DNA from: Ashinkailepas kermadecensis
Taxonomy: Eukaryota; Arthropoda; Thecostraca; Neolepadidae
Direction of reading: 5' to 3'
DNA length: 64,000 nucleotides
Assembly (NCBI GenBank): GCA_034440615.1
Contig: JAOTOM010003967.1
Span: forward strand, 140,358-204,357
Position numbers and translations under genes: made by a program. The notes beneath the pieces are model-generated. The model saw only the letters and a program-made list of their open reading frames with translations. It was not told where the DNA came from and searched no databases. Positions 47,834 through 59,300 of the stretch are shown here, one piece after another. Positions within the stretch are counted from its first letter, which is position 1. Each line of letters begins with the position of its first letter.

Positions 47834-49049
47834 GGATAATCTCAATCTGCGAGGCGCAACGTTAACACTTTATGAACCGACATGATAAACAATTCGAAAG
47901 ATTGTCCGTCGCATAAGATATTGGGGAACACCACTAGAACATCTCGCCACAGCGCAATTCCACATCTCCCCTCTCCAACCACATCTGCAGCATCAAGTCA
48001 AGGTTAGGTACATGAACAGCGTGAAATCAATTGCGCTGCCAAAAGGAAGTCATACTCACTCAGCTCAGAACTGTTTGCACAAAACCAATACAGCCTAAAC
48101 TAGGGGATGACCAGATTACAACACCGCACTTCCAGACCTCCAACACCACATCAAGCATAGACCACATCCTGCTAGACTGTTAGTAGTTTTGATGTTGAAA
48201 AAGGCGAACGATTCGGGCCGTCTGGCGCAAGACAAGCTTTCGCCTTTTTAGCATTTCGGGTTTAAGGCTATTTCGCTTTCATCGCTGCTGGATGGCAAGC
48301 ATCCAGATCTGGTCCATCTACTGCTTGGCCCTGGTGTCACCAAACTGGCAGGGGCAGTGCAGACATCACTCAGCCCACCCAACCGACATGCACTGCACGC
48401 CCGTGCAAGTAACTTAAAGTAAGTAACCCACAGTAGTAACTTAAAACTTACTTAACTTAAACTTAAGACTAACTTAAAATAGCTATTCACGGATGGCATC
48501 AGATGTAGATGGGCCCATTTCTCTGCTACTTGAATTTAAATAAATGGCCACCCGGCGGTGCCGTCGGCCGTTGATGATCTCACTGGTAATACGCTAGCAT
48601 ATAACGTAAAAGGTTGCTTGGTCAAGGTGGTACCATCTGGCGATCAGACGATTTGCAAGGCGCCGTACTAACCCTACGCACAGTCATGCATGATTCTTCC
48701 TCCCCCCCCATCCATCACTCTACCCGTAGAATGCATATTGCTAACACGCAGCTGACATGAGATCGGATGTGGGAAATTTCCTCCTTGCCCGCATAGTAAA
48801 GATCCCTCAGTGCTTCTCGAGAGAAACAGGCTTTGTGCAAGGTCAACATAATTTCCCCCGCCCCATTCCCTAAGTAAATATTACCCTGTGGAGATTAAAG
48901 GAAGTTAACATTCATCAAAGCCGTCCGAATACATGGGGACTGTCTCCCCACTTCATCCCTACATACACACACTATAATGTAATGCTCCTTCGTAAATCCA
49001 CACTTCATCTGACCTTGTTGGTAACTCACACCAGCTTTAAAGGCGGTGC
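47834..49049. other. Intergenic sequence, no gene recognised
   Basis: 48410-48485 is a low-complexity patch of AACTTA/TAAGT repeats. No protein motif seen. Confidence 0.6.
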
Positions 49050-49183
49050 AAATGACCGTGAGAGTCCCGTAAATGACCTTTATAGTCCCGCAAACAACCT
49101 TTATAGCCCCTCAAGTAACCTTTATAGTCCCGCAAACAACCTTTATAGCCCCGCCCTCGCAACTGACCTCTGTAGTCCGGCAC
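49050..49183. repeat. Minisatellite, 21-bp unit, about 6 copies
   Basis: ACCTTTATAG(T/C)CCCGCAAAC with variants at both edges. Confidence 0.92.
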
Positions 49184-49312
49184 GAATCTGAGAACGCTAG
49201 CATTGGAACTCGTTCGTTTTCGAAATCTTTGGGATGTGTTTATAACCTCCTGCAGATGGTTACCTCTCGCTCCCGCACTACACCGTCAGAGTTGGGCACA
49301 CACCAATCAGAT

Positions 49313-49450
49313 GATTCCGTGCTGGGTGTCCGTGCTGATTCCGTGCTGGGTGTCCGTGCTGATTCCGTGCTGGGTGTCGGTGCTGATTCCGTGCTGGGTG
49401 TCCGTGCTGATTCCGTGCTGGGTGTCCGTGCTGAATTCGTGCTGGGCGTA
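49313..49450. repeat. Minisatellite, 24-bp unit, about 5.7 copies
   Basis: GATTCCGTGCTGGGTGTCCG followed by TGCT; the last copy reads GAATTCGTGC. An 8-codon unit, open in several frames. Confidence 0.96.
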
Positions 49451-49689
49451 ACGGACATTTGATGACAAATACTGAATGGGTGGTCTTCGTTTGCGGTAAA
49501 GTCGTTGATTCCTTCCGGGTTTCAATACTTGATGCTTGACATACAAGTGATGCTTGGCATGCATATATTCAGAGACTGCGGAACAGGAGGGACGGGTGGG
49601 TGTAAGCGTCTCCCACTTAGACTGTCGTGGGTCACATATCTCAAGCCCCCCCCCCACACACACATGCATACGTCGTCTGAAGTACTCAT
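49451..49689. other. Short spacer
   Basis: Nothing recognised. Confidence 0.55.
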
Positions 49690-50437
49690 ACCATTTGAAG
49701 TGAATATATCATGCTACGTGAGTATGCCATGTAATCTAAATATAGCATGCAAATTAAGTCCATAAAGTGAATGTACAACACTAAGTGAATATACAACAAC
49801 ATATACATACAACATCTGTGTATGCTGTGTGAATATACATACAACATCGTATTGAATTCCGACCACTTTACGGTAAGCGATTGAGGTGGTAAAGGGAAGA
49901 ATACCACCAAGATCATGTTGGGTTGTTTTAGTTTTAGGGCGCATCGACCGGGTTTGATCATTTAGCGCCGCCAAAATCAAGTCAGAGAGCGCATGGCCAC
50001 GTGCATTTCGTCACCGCACATGCAACCAGGATACTTGTGCTATCTGGAACGTTCAAAGCTTATCACTGATCTCATCCGTATCGTTTTGTAGTAACCGACA
50101 GTCGTGACTCCAGCCAATCAGATTGGCGGACACGGCTGTGAATCCAGCCAATGAGAGCCTGTCGCATCTGTGCGCCACACTCCGCTGGAGATGGCTGTGT
50201 GTGACGTCACGCTCTCCGCTGGAGATGTATGTGTGTGACGTCACGCTCCCCTGGAGAAGTCTGTGTGTGACGTCACCAGTTACGGACGGCCAGCGTCCAG
50301 TGACCGTCATGCCAACGTAAGATCTCGCGCAAGCTGCAGGCGCGAGGAGCTCGTGCGGCAAGCGCATCACATGGGGGGAAATGTGGCTGGATGTAGTGGT
50401 GGAGTAGTCTGTCATGAATCTCAGCAGGGGAGTTACA
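49690..50437 (+). repeat. Dispersed repeat family copy 2
   Basis: Same order of blocks as copy 1 (36881-37490): an AT-rich 5' part with GTGAATATA(T/C) repeats, AATACCACCAAGATCATG, CTTATC(G/A)CTGATCTCA, CCAATCAGATTGGCGGACAC and GCGCGAGGAGCTCGTGCGGC, ending near TGAATCTCAGCAGGGGAG. It differs by a local triplication of about 33 bp around GTGTGTGACGTCACGCT (50175-50280), where copy 1 has a different, shorter arrangement. Confidence 0.8.
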
Positions 50438-50443
50438 TAGTGA

Positions 50444-50483
50444 ACTTAACCCTTAACCCTTAACCCCTTAACCCTTAACCCGT
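50444..50483. repeat. TTAACCC repeat, telomere-like, about 5.5 copies
   Basis: CTTAACCCTTAACCC runs, one unit with an extra C and the last changed to CCGTTACC. The complement TTAAGGG differs by one base from the vertebrate telomere unit. It starts six bases after the visible end of the dispersed repeat. Confidence 0.9.
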
Positions 50484-51414
50484 TACCGGCGGGGGTCAGA
50501 TGGGGTGGTGCAGGGCGGATTCTACCACCTCCATCCCCACCCCACCGCAGTGTATTTTTCCCTACCATTTCTTAACCTTTTGCAGTATGAGCGTGAAACT
50601 ATGTGATTTTTTTCTAACTTTCTTTGCCTGCTTCGGGTCAAAATTTTAGCCTCGTAGCTATCTCAGAGGAGCCTTCAGGAGCGAATATTGGTAGGCACCT
50701 GCTCCAGATTTTGCGAGAACCTAAGAACACGCTTACATTTTACTACTTCAATTCGGTTGATGTTCCAGTGTCTACAAATTGGAATCCAGCTGATAATACT
50801 ACCTTCCTTACCTATCGAAATGCGTATCTTAATGCCAAGCATGTCTTAGTTTCTTTTTGTGTTTCTTAGACTCGCAATCTCCCATGGGCATTAATGCAAT
50901 TGTTGATGTGTGGGTGCCTGTGGTAAAGACAGAGTGCCAACGGTTCCACAGGACAACTGGCGCTCAACTGCACATAAGTCAACCGGGACGAGCAGAGTCG
51001 TACCGAAGGAGCGGCAAACGGGAGAACAGGCAGGCCGGCACATCATTCGGTCTGCCCAGTGGAGAAGCGGACTGAACGCTGTCCGTGTGAGCAGAGTGGT
51101 ACGAAGGATGCAGTTCGTATCCAGACAGCACCGAAAATCAGTATGGCCGACCATCCTCGGACTTGTACCCTGTTGATAATATGCCTCGTTCGTGGAGCAG
51201 ACATGACAACACGTCGCTTTGAGCCTGTTGTTGGATGATTTACACCTGGAATGGCGACTTGTGTCACAGCAAAACATTCGTGGCGCTGCGGACTCAGCGC
51301 TCATCTAAGCCGCTGCTCTGGTAACTGCAACGCCAGCCGGAGCGGCCGGTGGCTAACACCAAACCTGGCGGCCGACTGGCCATTGTAACCGTTCAGTGCA
51401 TCCGCGGCTGCGGC
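50484..51414. other. Intergenic sequence, no gene recognised
   Basis: An 81-codon plus frame (50624-50869) has ordinary residue composition, unlike the repeat-derived frames, but I recognise no motif in it and no adjoining exon. Confidence 0.5.
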
Positions 51415-51830
51415 GTGACTGGTGTAGCCCGACGCTGCCCGTCCATTATTCGCGGTCATGTGGTCCGCACGTGACTGGTGTAGCCCGACGCTGCCGGTCC
51501 ATTACTCGCGGTCATGTGGTCCGACGCTGCCGGTCCATTACTCGCGGTCATGTGGTCCGCACGTGACTGGTGTAGCCCGACGCTGCCCGTCCATTACTCG
51601 CGGTCATGTGGTCCGCACGTGACTGGTGTAGCCCGACGCTGCCCGTCCATTACTCGCGGTCATGTGGTCCGCACGTGACTGGTGTAGCCCGATGCTGCCC
51701 GTCCATTACTCGCGGTCATGTGGTTCGCACGTGCGGGCTGCCCGTCCATTACTCGCGGTCATGTGGTCCGCACGTGACTGGGGGGGCCTGCCCGTCCATT
51801 ACTCGCGGTCATGTCCGCACGTGACTGCTC
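51415..51830. repeat. Minisatellite, 56-bp unit with deletion variants, about 8 copies
   Basis: Each unit carries GTGACTGGTGTAGCCCGACG, CCGTCCATTACTCGCGGTCA and TGTGGTCCGCAC. Copies at about 51500, 51720 and 51780 lack internal pieces of different length. Confidence 0.95.
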
Positions 51831-53260
51831 CAGCGCCCGCCTGGTCATTGGTGAAGTGAGGTGTTGAAAACGTCGTGAATCAGCGACCGGGTAAACCTGC
51901 GGCGAGGCAAACGGTTGCCTGCTGGAACGTCAAGTTGGAGAACGGAAGGTGAGCGTCGGCAGCATGAATTCGCCCGGAATAATACCTCAAGTCGTGCTAA
52001 AACTACTCCGTTATGCAAATACTATAATTATACTATCATGAAATGCAACAGATTTCCATTGGACATTCCGATTGTACGTGTGTTCTCATATTAGAATATT
52101 GGCATGCATCTATGAGCCGGAGCTATCCTACATATATACCTACATATCCTACATATGCACCTGCAATTGACCTGACATGTGCTAGGTTACTTAGGAGAGG
52201 AATGGCATGGGCGACGTAGGGAACATTTCAAGATGTGACGTGCCGGATGTGACGTGCCGGATGTGACGTGCCGGATGACTTCACTTGTTTGTTTTTGTTA
52301 TTGTTATTGTCCTTAAATTGCAACCACCCGTAAGAGTCGGAAGCGGTGCTGAGGTAAAACAGCACTCGCTGATTTTTAAATAAAAGGTTATAATTGGACC
52401 AAGAATTTTAGTGTGTGGGTTGCAAGAAAATATTACCTACTGCAGAAGCTGGTTCTGGTTCGGTGGGATATAGTCTACGCACATGGACTCAATCGTTAGC
52501 TAGTATAATATTGTGGGCTACCAGGTATTTTGTTATTGGCCAGTCAGTCACTGAGATGCAACGGTTAAACACGCTTTTGCCACATTTAATACTTTTGTCA
52601 TTGATTAAACAAACTGAATCTGCCCATCACAGTAAGCAGGTGATGGGATGATAAATACGATTTCGGATGCGAAAGTAGCTCAGGAGCAGCAAGATGTCCC
52701 AAATGTACTTGACTTTCTCAAACCCCCACATATTTGGCGGATCCCATCCGTGCTCTCGTTTTAATCCAACGCTTTTCTAGTAAAATGTTCCTAGATTTCG
52801 GAACATTGAACATTTCGTGTGATTGTGTCCACAAATTGTCAATTCGGTGGATGAAATCGCTTGTTTATCTTCCGTAGCTCCGTCAGCGGAAAATTCGCCG
52901 CGTCACTGGCTAGCATTTCACGTCCAGTCCAACGAAGCACGTGCGTGCGACACCAGCGCCACCGCCCTCTCCGCTCACACGACTCGGACACCGCAGCGGA
53001 AGCCGAGCTGCTTACACTGCGCCCGTGTTGCGCGCCTCTCACTGCCGGGTGGCCGACACACCTCCACCTCGTGCACACACAGACGGTGGTCCGACGACAA
53101 GGTGGAACTGCCCCGCGCTTGGCCAATCGCGCCATTCGCCACAGTCGACCGTGAGTGACTGGAGGTTCGCGCTGGTCAGCCGCGTCGCGGCGAACGGCGC
53201 AGCGCGCCTGTTACGTCACTCTCGGCCGCGGCTGACCCGGCGCGGCGGCGGCAAAGTCAA
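51831..53260. other. Intergenic, CpG-rich at about 52900-53250
   Basis: No gene recognised. CTACATATATACCTACATAT near 52130-52155 is a small local repeat. Confidence 0.55.
52232..52276. repeat. Tandem repeat, 14-bp GATGTGACGTGCCG, 3 copies
   Basis: Perfect head-to-tail copies. Confidence 0.95.
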
Positions 53261-53296
53261 CATCACTTTCCATCTCCGTCGAGATGGAAAGTGATG
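53261..53296. repeat. Perfect 16-bp inverted repeat, 4-nt loop
   Basis: CATCACTTTCCATCTC, loop CGTC, then its exact reverse complement. GAAGTGATGGAA follows as a further partial copy. No T-run or gene is adjacent. Confidence 0.93.
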
Positions 53297-53565
53297 GAAG
53301 TGATGGAACGATCGCCGCCGCCGGGCATGCCTCGCCGACCTTGGTTACCGACCCCGAGCATGTGCCTGCAGCGCTTGAGATTCTGGTCCGTTTCCTTATC
53401 TTCCTAACGACACGCATCATGTGTTGTGTACAGTGTATCGTTCATTTATAACCAACAGGCAATGCCCAATTATATGTGAGGTCATATTTTATATAAGTTT
53501 ACTCTAACACCTAGATGACACCTGTGACATGCATGACAATGCTAGTATGCGAAGCATATGTAATC
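53297..53565. other. Short spacer downstream of LINE C
   Basis: No clear LINE tail or poly-A was recognised. Confidence 0.5.
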
Positions 53566-53801
53566 TCAGATATTGGCTCTCAAAGCCGCCGTATAAGCGA
53601 TGACTTGCCGTCTCACTCGGCCTATTGGGTCCCAGAAAAGGTCAACCGTTGGTGAGAAGGATATGAAGTAATTTACACTGCGAGGGGCGCGGACAAAGAT
53701 ACCAGCTGTAGTGCTATTTACCCTGCCAAACGGTACATGGAGAAGTGTTGCCTGATTATTGCTGGTGGTTCTGGATGGAACATGAACAGAAAAAGACTCC
53801 A

Positions 53802-53805
<4 letters not shown>

Positions 53806-53886
<81 letters not shown>

Positions 53887-53905
53887 ATATATATATATAT
53901 ATACC

Positions 53906-53954
<49 letters not shown>

Positions 53955-53955
53955 C
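53806..53955. repeat. (TA)n microsatellite inside LINE C
   Basis: About 150 bp of TA with a few interruptions (TTTATAATA, ACCTATA). LINE-derived protein sequence lies on both sides, so the tract grew within the element or replaced a small part of it. Confidence 0.95.
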
Positions 53956-54271
53956 GTGAAGCCATGAAACCTTTGAACACTTTGCATACAAATAACACAT
54001 CGCACTATACGAGTCTCGCATGCAGAGACCGGAGGTCATGAAATCCAGTTGCTCATAGTCCAGAGAGTGACTGCCTGGTTCCGTGTGGTGAGCGAGCCAC
54101 ATCAGGTACCTATGCTGCACCCTCTCAATGCGAACGCGATGGTATTTGGCGGCACCAGCCCAAATTACTGAGCAGTACTCTAGGATATATCTAACATTTG
54201 CGTTATAAGCAGCAAGGGCTGTCAGCTTATTCAACTTGCATCGTCGAGAGACTAACTGAAAGGTCCGAATG

Positions 54272-54315
54272 AGCGCCCTGCTGGCGCCCTGCTAGCGCCC
54301 TGCTAGCGCCCTGCT
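54272..54315. repeat. Tandem repeat, 11-bp GCGCCCTGCTA, 4 copies
   Basis: It lies within the LINE C coding strand (minus reading AGCAGGGCGCT). Being 11 bp it shifts the frame, and it probably arose from the local SRALAG codons. Confidence 0.93.
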
Positions 54316-54342
54316 ACCTTTTGAAACCATGGTACTGATTTG

Positions 54343-54822
54343 ATCCGAGAAAGTGAGTTCTTTATCCAGAATTACTCCTAGGTTCCGCATATCCGAGAAA
54401 GTGAGTTATTTATCCAGAATTACTCCTAGGTCCCGCATATTCGAGAAAGTGAGTTCTTTATCCAGAATTACTCCTAGGTCCCGCATATCCGAGAAAGAGA
54501 GTTATTTATCCAGAATTACTCCTAGGTCCCGCATATCCGAGAAAGTGAGTAATTGATCCAGAATTACTCCTAGGTCCCGCATATCCGAGAAAGTGAGTTA
54601 TTTATCCAGAATTACTCCTAGGTCCCGCATATCCGAGAAAGTGAGTTATTTATCCAGAATTACTCCTAGGTCCCGCATATCCGAGAACGTGAGTTATTTA
54701 TCCAGAATTACTCCTAGGTCCCGCATATCCGAGAAAGTGAATTATATATCCAGAATTACTCCTAGGTCCCGCATATCCGAGAACGTGAGTTATATATCCA
54801 GAATTACTCCTAGGTCCCGCAT
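54343..54822 (-). repeat. Minisatellite, 48-bp unit, 10 copies, derived from LINE C
   Basis: Ten units start every 48 bases from 54343. On the minus strand each unit translates as 16 codons (MRDLGVILDK, then E or stop, then LTFSD), the conserved RT-downstream block of this LINE, read in phase through all ten copies. Most copies have TAA instead of the Glu codon. The copy next to the downstream LINE sequence (54343) and the third (54439) keep GAA. GAACGTGAG variants mark copies 8 and 10. Confidence 0.97.
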
Positions 54823-55087
54823 AGCACCGACGTGTTGGAGAGTTTTGCCGTATATTTTGTATGAAGAATGACAATATAGTTCCTCTTCAAAATGACCTAA
54901 CAGGACTTGCATTTGGAAGCACTTAGCTTGAGTTTTCAGTCGGCCGTCCAGCGTGTTACTGCGACAACGTCTTTCTGTAATGTGTGAGCATCATTTTGAT
55001 GTTTTACTCTTATGAAGACTATGCCTAACCCTTCTAATAAACACGCCATTATCATGTCAGTCATTGACTTGGTGGGCTCCATGCACA

Positions 55088-55330
<243 letters not shown>

Positions 55331-55374
55331 TTCTCACAGCGCTGGATAAGCCGAATCTACCACCTGCCGTCTCC

Positions 55375-55588
55375 ATTACCGTCTCCACTGCCGCTACGAT
55401 TACCGTCTCCATTGCCACTATCATTCCCGCTGCCATTGCCGCTGCCGTTGCCGCTGCCGTTGTCGCCGCCGTTGCCGCTGCCGTTGCCGCTGCCATTGCC
55501 GCTGCCATTGCCGCTGCCGTTGCCGCTGCCGTTGCCGCTGCCGTTGCCGCTGCCGTTGCCGCTGCCGTTGCCGCTGCCGTTCTGTTGC
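55375..55588. repeat. Hexamer/12-bp repeat, GCCGCTGCCGTT
   Basis: GCCGCT and GCCGTT/GCCATT alternate about 30 times; the first 60 bases are diverged (CCGTCTCCATTACC). It reads as poly-Ala/Val or poly-Pro/Leu in different frames. Confidence 0.95.
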
Positions 55589-55612
55589 TACTGACGACTC
55601 GGCGGACTGATG

Positions 55613-57893
55613 CCCGTCGACGCAGACGGACTGGTCATGCAGCGTCGCGCCACACACACGGACGGACTGGTCATGCAGCGTCGCGCCACACACACAGACG
55701 GACTGGTCATGCAGCGTCGCGCCACACACAGAGAGGGAGGGAGCAGCGTCGCGCCACACACACACACAGACGGACTGGTCATGCAGCGCGCGCAGCGTCC
55801 GCCACACACACAGACGGACTGGTCATGCAGCGTCGCAGACGGACTGGTCATGCAGCGTCGCGCCACACACACAGACGGACTGGTCATGCAGCGTCGCGCC
55901 ACACACACAGACGGACTGGTCATGCAGCGTCGCGCCACACACACAGACGGACTGGTCATGCAGCGTCGCGCCACACACACAGACGGACTGGTCATGCAGC
56001 GTCGCGCCACACACACAGACGGACTGGTCATGCAGCGTCGCGCCACACACACAGACGGACTGGTCATGCAGCGTCGCGCCACACACACAGACGGACTGGT
56101 CATGCAGCGTCGCGCCACACACACAGACGGACTGGTCATGCAGCGTCGCGCCACACACACAGACGGACTGGTCATGCAGCGTCGCGCCACACACACAGAC
56201 GGACTGGTCATGCAGCGTCGCGCCACACACACAGACGGACTGGTCATGCAGCGTCGCGCCACACACACAGACGGACTGGTCATGCAGCGTCGCGCCACAC
56301 ACACAGACGGACTGGTCATGCAGCGTCGCGCCACACACACAGACGGACTGGTCATGCAGCGTCGCGCCACACACACAGACGGACTGGTCATGCAGCGTCG
56401 CAGCGCACGACACACACAGACGGACTGGTCATGCAGCGTCGCGCCACACACACAGACGGACTGGTCATGCAGCGTCGCGCACACACACAGACGGACTGGT
56501 CATGCAGCGTCGCGCCACACACACAGACGGACTGGTCATGCAGCGTCGCGCCACACAACACGCACAGACGGACTGGTCATGCAGCGTCGCGCCACACACA
56601 CAGACGGACTGGTCATGCAGCGTCGCGCCAGCGTCGCGCCACACACAGACGGACTGGTCATGCAGCGTCGCGCCACACACAGACGGACTGGTCATGCGCG
56701 TCGCGCCACACACACAGACGGACTGGTCAGCGTCGCGCCACACACAGACGGACTGGTCATGCAGCGTCGCGCCACACACACAGACGGACTGGTCATGCAG
56801 CGTCGCGCCACACACACAGACGGACTGGTCATGCAGCGTCGCGCCACACACACAGACGGACTGGTCATGCAGCGTCGCGCCACACACACAGACGGACTGG
56901 TCATGCAGCGTCGCGCCACACACAGACGGACTGGTCATGCAGCGTCGCGCCACACACATAGACGGACTGGTCATGCAGCGTCGCGCCACACACAGACGGA
57001 CTGGTCATGCAGCGTCGCGCCACACACACAGACGGGCACACACACAGACGGACTGGTCATGCAGCGTCGCAGACGGACTGGTCATGCAGCGTCGCGCCAC
57101 ACACACAGACGGACTGGTCATGCAGCGTCGCGCCACACACACAGACGGACTGGTCATGCAGCGTCGCGCCACACACACAGACGGACTGGTCATGCAGCGT
57201 CGCGCCACACACACAGACGGACTGGTCATGCAGCGTCGCGCCACACACACAGACGGACTGGTCATGCAGCGTCGCGCCACACACACAGACGGACTGGTCA
57301 TGCAGCGTGGGCGTCGCGCCACACACACAGACGGACTGGTCATGCAGCGTCGCGCCACACACACAGACGGACTGTATAGGTCGCACGACTTTGCAGCGTC
57401 GCGCCCACACACAGACGGACTGGTCATGCAGCGTCGCGCCCACACACAGACGGACTGGTCATGCAGCGTCGCGCCACACACACAGACGGACTGGTCATGC
57501 AGCGTCGCGCCACACACACAGACGGACTGGTCATGCAGCGTCGCGCCACACACACAGACGGACTGGTCATGCAGCGTCGCGCCACACACACAGACGGACT
57601 GGTCATGCAGCGTCGCGCCACACACACAGACGGACTGGTCATGCAGCGTCGCAGACGGACTGGTCATGCAGCGTCGCGCCACACACACAGACGGACTGGT
57701 CATGCAGCGTCGCGCCACACACACAGACGGACTGGTCATGCAGCGTCGCGCCACACACACAGACGGACTGGTCATGCAGCGTCGCGCCACACACACAGAC
57801 GGACTGGTCATGCAGCGTCGCGCCACACACACAGACGGACTGGTCATGCAGCGTCGCAGACGGACTGGTCATGCAGCGTCGCGCCACACACAC
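55613..57893. repeat. Large minisatellite, 36-bp unit, about 63 copies
   Basis: Core CACACACACAGACGGACTGG followed by TCATGCAGCGTCGCGC. Many copies are full length, but there are frequent small indels in the CA run. A shortened junction CGTCGCAGACGG recurs four times (about 55831, 57064, 57647 and 57852). One copy has an insertion TATAGGTCGCACGACTT (about 57375). Units of 12 codons without stops keep plus and minus frames open for up to 589 codons; these are artefacts. Confidence 0.98.
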
Positions 57894-58864
57894 GCCGGTT
57901 GTGTTGCTGGACGTCACAGTCAGTGTTGGGTCACCTGTGTACGCTGGCATGCACGCCTGGGAAGAGCCACCCTGGCAGAATTCCTGACTCGCACTGTGTG
58001 GAGACGCACCCGGGAGGATTGCTTTGCTATGAAGGCAAAGCAATCCTCCGCATTTTCCTGCGAAGGTGTGGGGAACAGAGTCAAAGAGCCATCCTCCACA
58101 TTTTCCTTATTCAAAACAATACTGCTTACCGGCATATTCTCCTATCATTTCCTACGCGCCTAGCAACGCACAGTTTGCTCCTGTTGTCATGTAAATTTGT
58201 TCTAATTTAGGAACCGAAATTAAAGCTCCAAGCTGCTGAAAATTAAAGGCAAGCAGACGACACAGCAAGCTTAGGTTGCACACGATCTCCAATGGCCAAC
58301 AGAAAATCGTGACGTTCCAATACTATAATTCGACACTTGTACTCGGCCAGTCCGCAAGGTGACGGTGATAGCTTCGGTGTCGTGGTAAGTGTGGCATGCT
58401 GTGTATCGGTGGATAAAGGCAACCATAGCAACCGTCTCAGAAGCGAAAGAGAAAATGGCTCAAAATAGACTAACAGGCGTTTGTGTGGGCATCACATCTC
58501 GTGACAGGTGACAACATTTGCACGTCTTCCCGCAGTGCTTCTCATCATTAATAGGGTGCTCCAGATTTACATTGATTCGGACTGTGGGGTGGGCGTAACT
58601 GGCATGGAAAAGACGCGTCGCGTATCTTCAGACGAACGTCTCATGCTATGCATAGTTTCCCTTGATGACAGATGAAATGTGTCAAATTATCGCAACCGGG
58701 AGCACTTTCACTCCGTAGATTACCAAACGGGATATCAAGGCTTGACGGCAGTTCGATGTGTTTACTTCTTGGCTCTTGTATGGACTTCCCACTTTCAGTG
58801 ATTCTATATCTTGATCACGCATTTATCGCACGTATTGTCGACATCCGCTCATGTGTGGCACGTG
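57894..58864. other. Intergenic sequence, no gene recognised
   Basis: No motif recognised; it includes the hairpin at 58013-58049. ATCCTCC(G/A)CATTTTCCT occurs twice (about 58043 and 58091). Confidence 0.6.
58013..58049. repeat. Perfect 15-bp inverted repeat, 7-nt loop
   Basis: GGAGGATTGCTTTGC, loop TATGAAG, then its exact reverse complement. No gene abuts it. Confidence 0.92.
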
Positions 58865-59300
58865 TCGGCCTATGTTGGTTGTGTGTTGTGTTGCGTTGAG
58901 TTGCACTGTGTTATGTTGCTGTAAGTGTTGTTGGGTTGTATTCATATTGCATTATTTTGTTTCGTTGTGTGGGATTGTGCTTTGCTTTGTTGTGTTATGT
59001 TGCATATGTGTTCTGCTTTGTTGCCCTGTGTCGTGCTGTTTGCTTCTTGTGTTAGTTGTGTTGTGCTGTTTCGCGTATGTTTTGTGGGTTATGCTGTGCC
59101 GTGTTGCGGTGTATGCGTGTTGTATTGTGTTTTGTTGGTGATCGTACTGTGTTGGTGATGATTTTGTACTCGTGATCATATTACGTTGGTGAGTGTGTTG
59201 TGCTGTGTTGTGTTGCGTTATGTTGAGTTATGTTGTGCCGTGTTGTGCTGGTGATTGTGTTCTGTTTCGTATGTTGTGTTGCGTTATATTGGGCTATGTT
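58865..59300. repeat. Degenerate TTGTGTTG-type low-complexity tract
   Basis: Irregular TTGTGTTGCG/TTATGTTG phrases, T- and G-rich, leading into the 17-bp array as a diverged edge. Confidence 0.8.

Larger units (their letters stand above)
53566..55060 (-). pseudogene. LINE C: non-LTR reverse transcriptase, C-terminal half
   Basis: Read on the minus strand from high to low coordinates. It starts with [13 protein letters not shown] (about 55000), then WTAD-stop-KLKLSASKCK, the thumb-side phrase that follows the FADD centre in jockey/CR1-like elements. After a frameshift come GHFEEELYCHSSYKIYGKTL and MRDLGVILDKELTFSD. Further down are ILEYCSVIWAGAAKYHRVRI and ERVQHRYLMWLAHHTEPGSH (about 54200-54080), and after a (TA)n tract HVPFGRVNSTTAGIFVRAPR and VDLFWD (about 53740-53620). 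The LINE is broken by stops, by an 11-bp repeat, by a 10-copy minisatellite made of its own MRDLGVILDK segment, and by the TA tract. It is non-functional. It is a different family from LINE B and possibly distinct from LINE A. Confidence 0.88.

Noticed and set aside
50624..50869. 81-codon plus frame, ordinary composition
   Set aside because: Possible exon by composition only; an AG at about 50586 could be an acceptor, but no supporting donor or homology was recognised.
53261..53296. Hairpin as a transcription terminator
   Set aside because: No T-run follows, no gene precedes, and intrinsic terminators of this kind are a bacterial feature.
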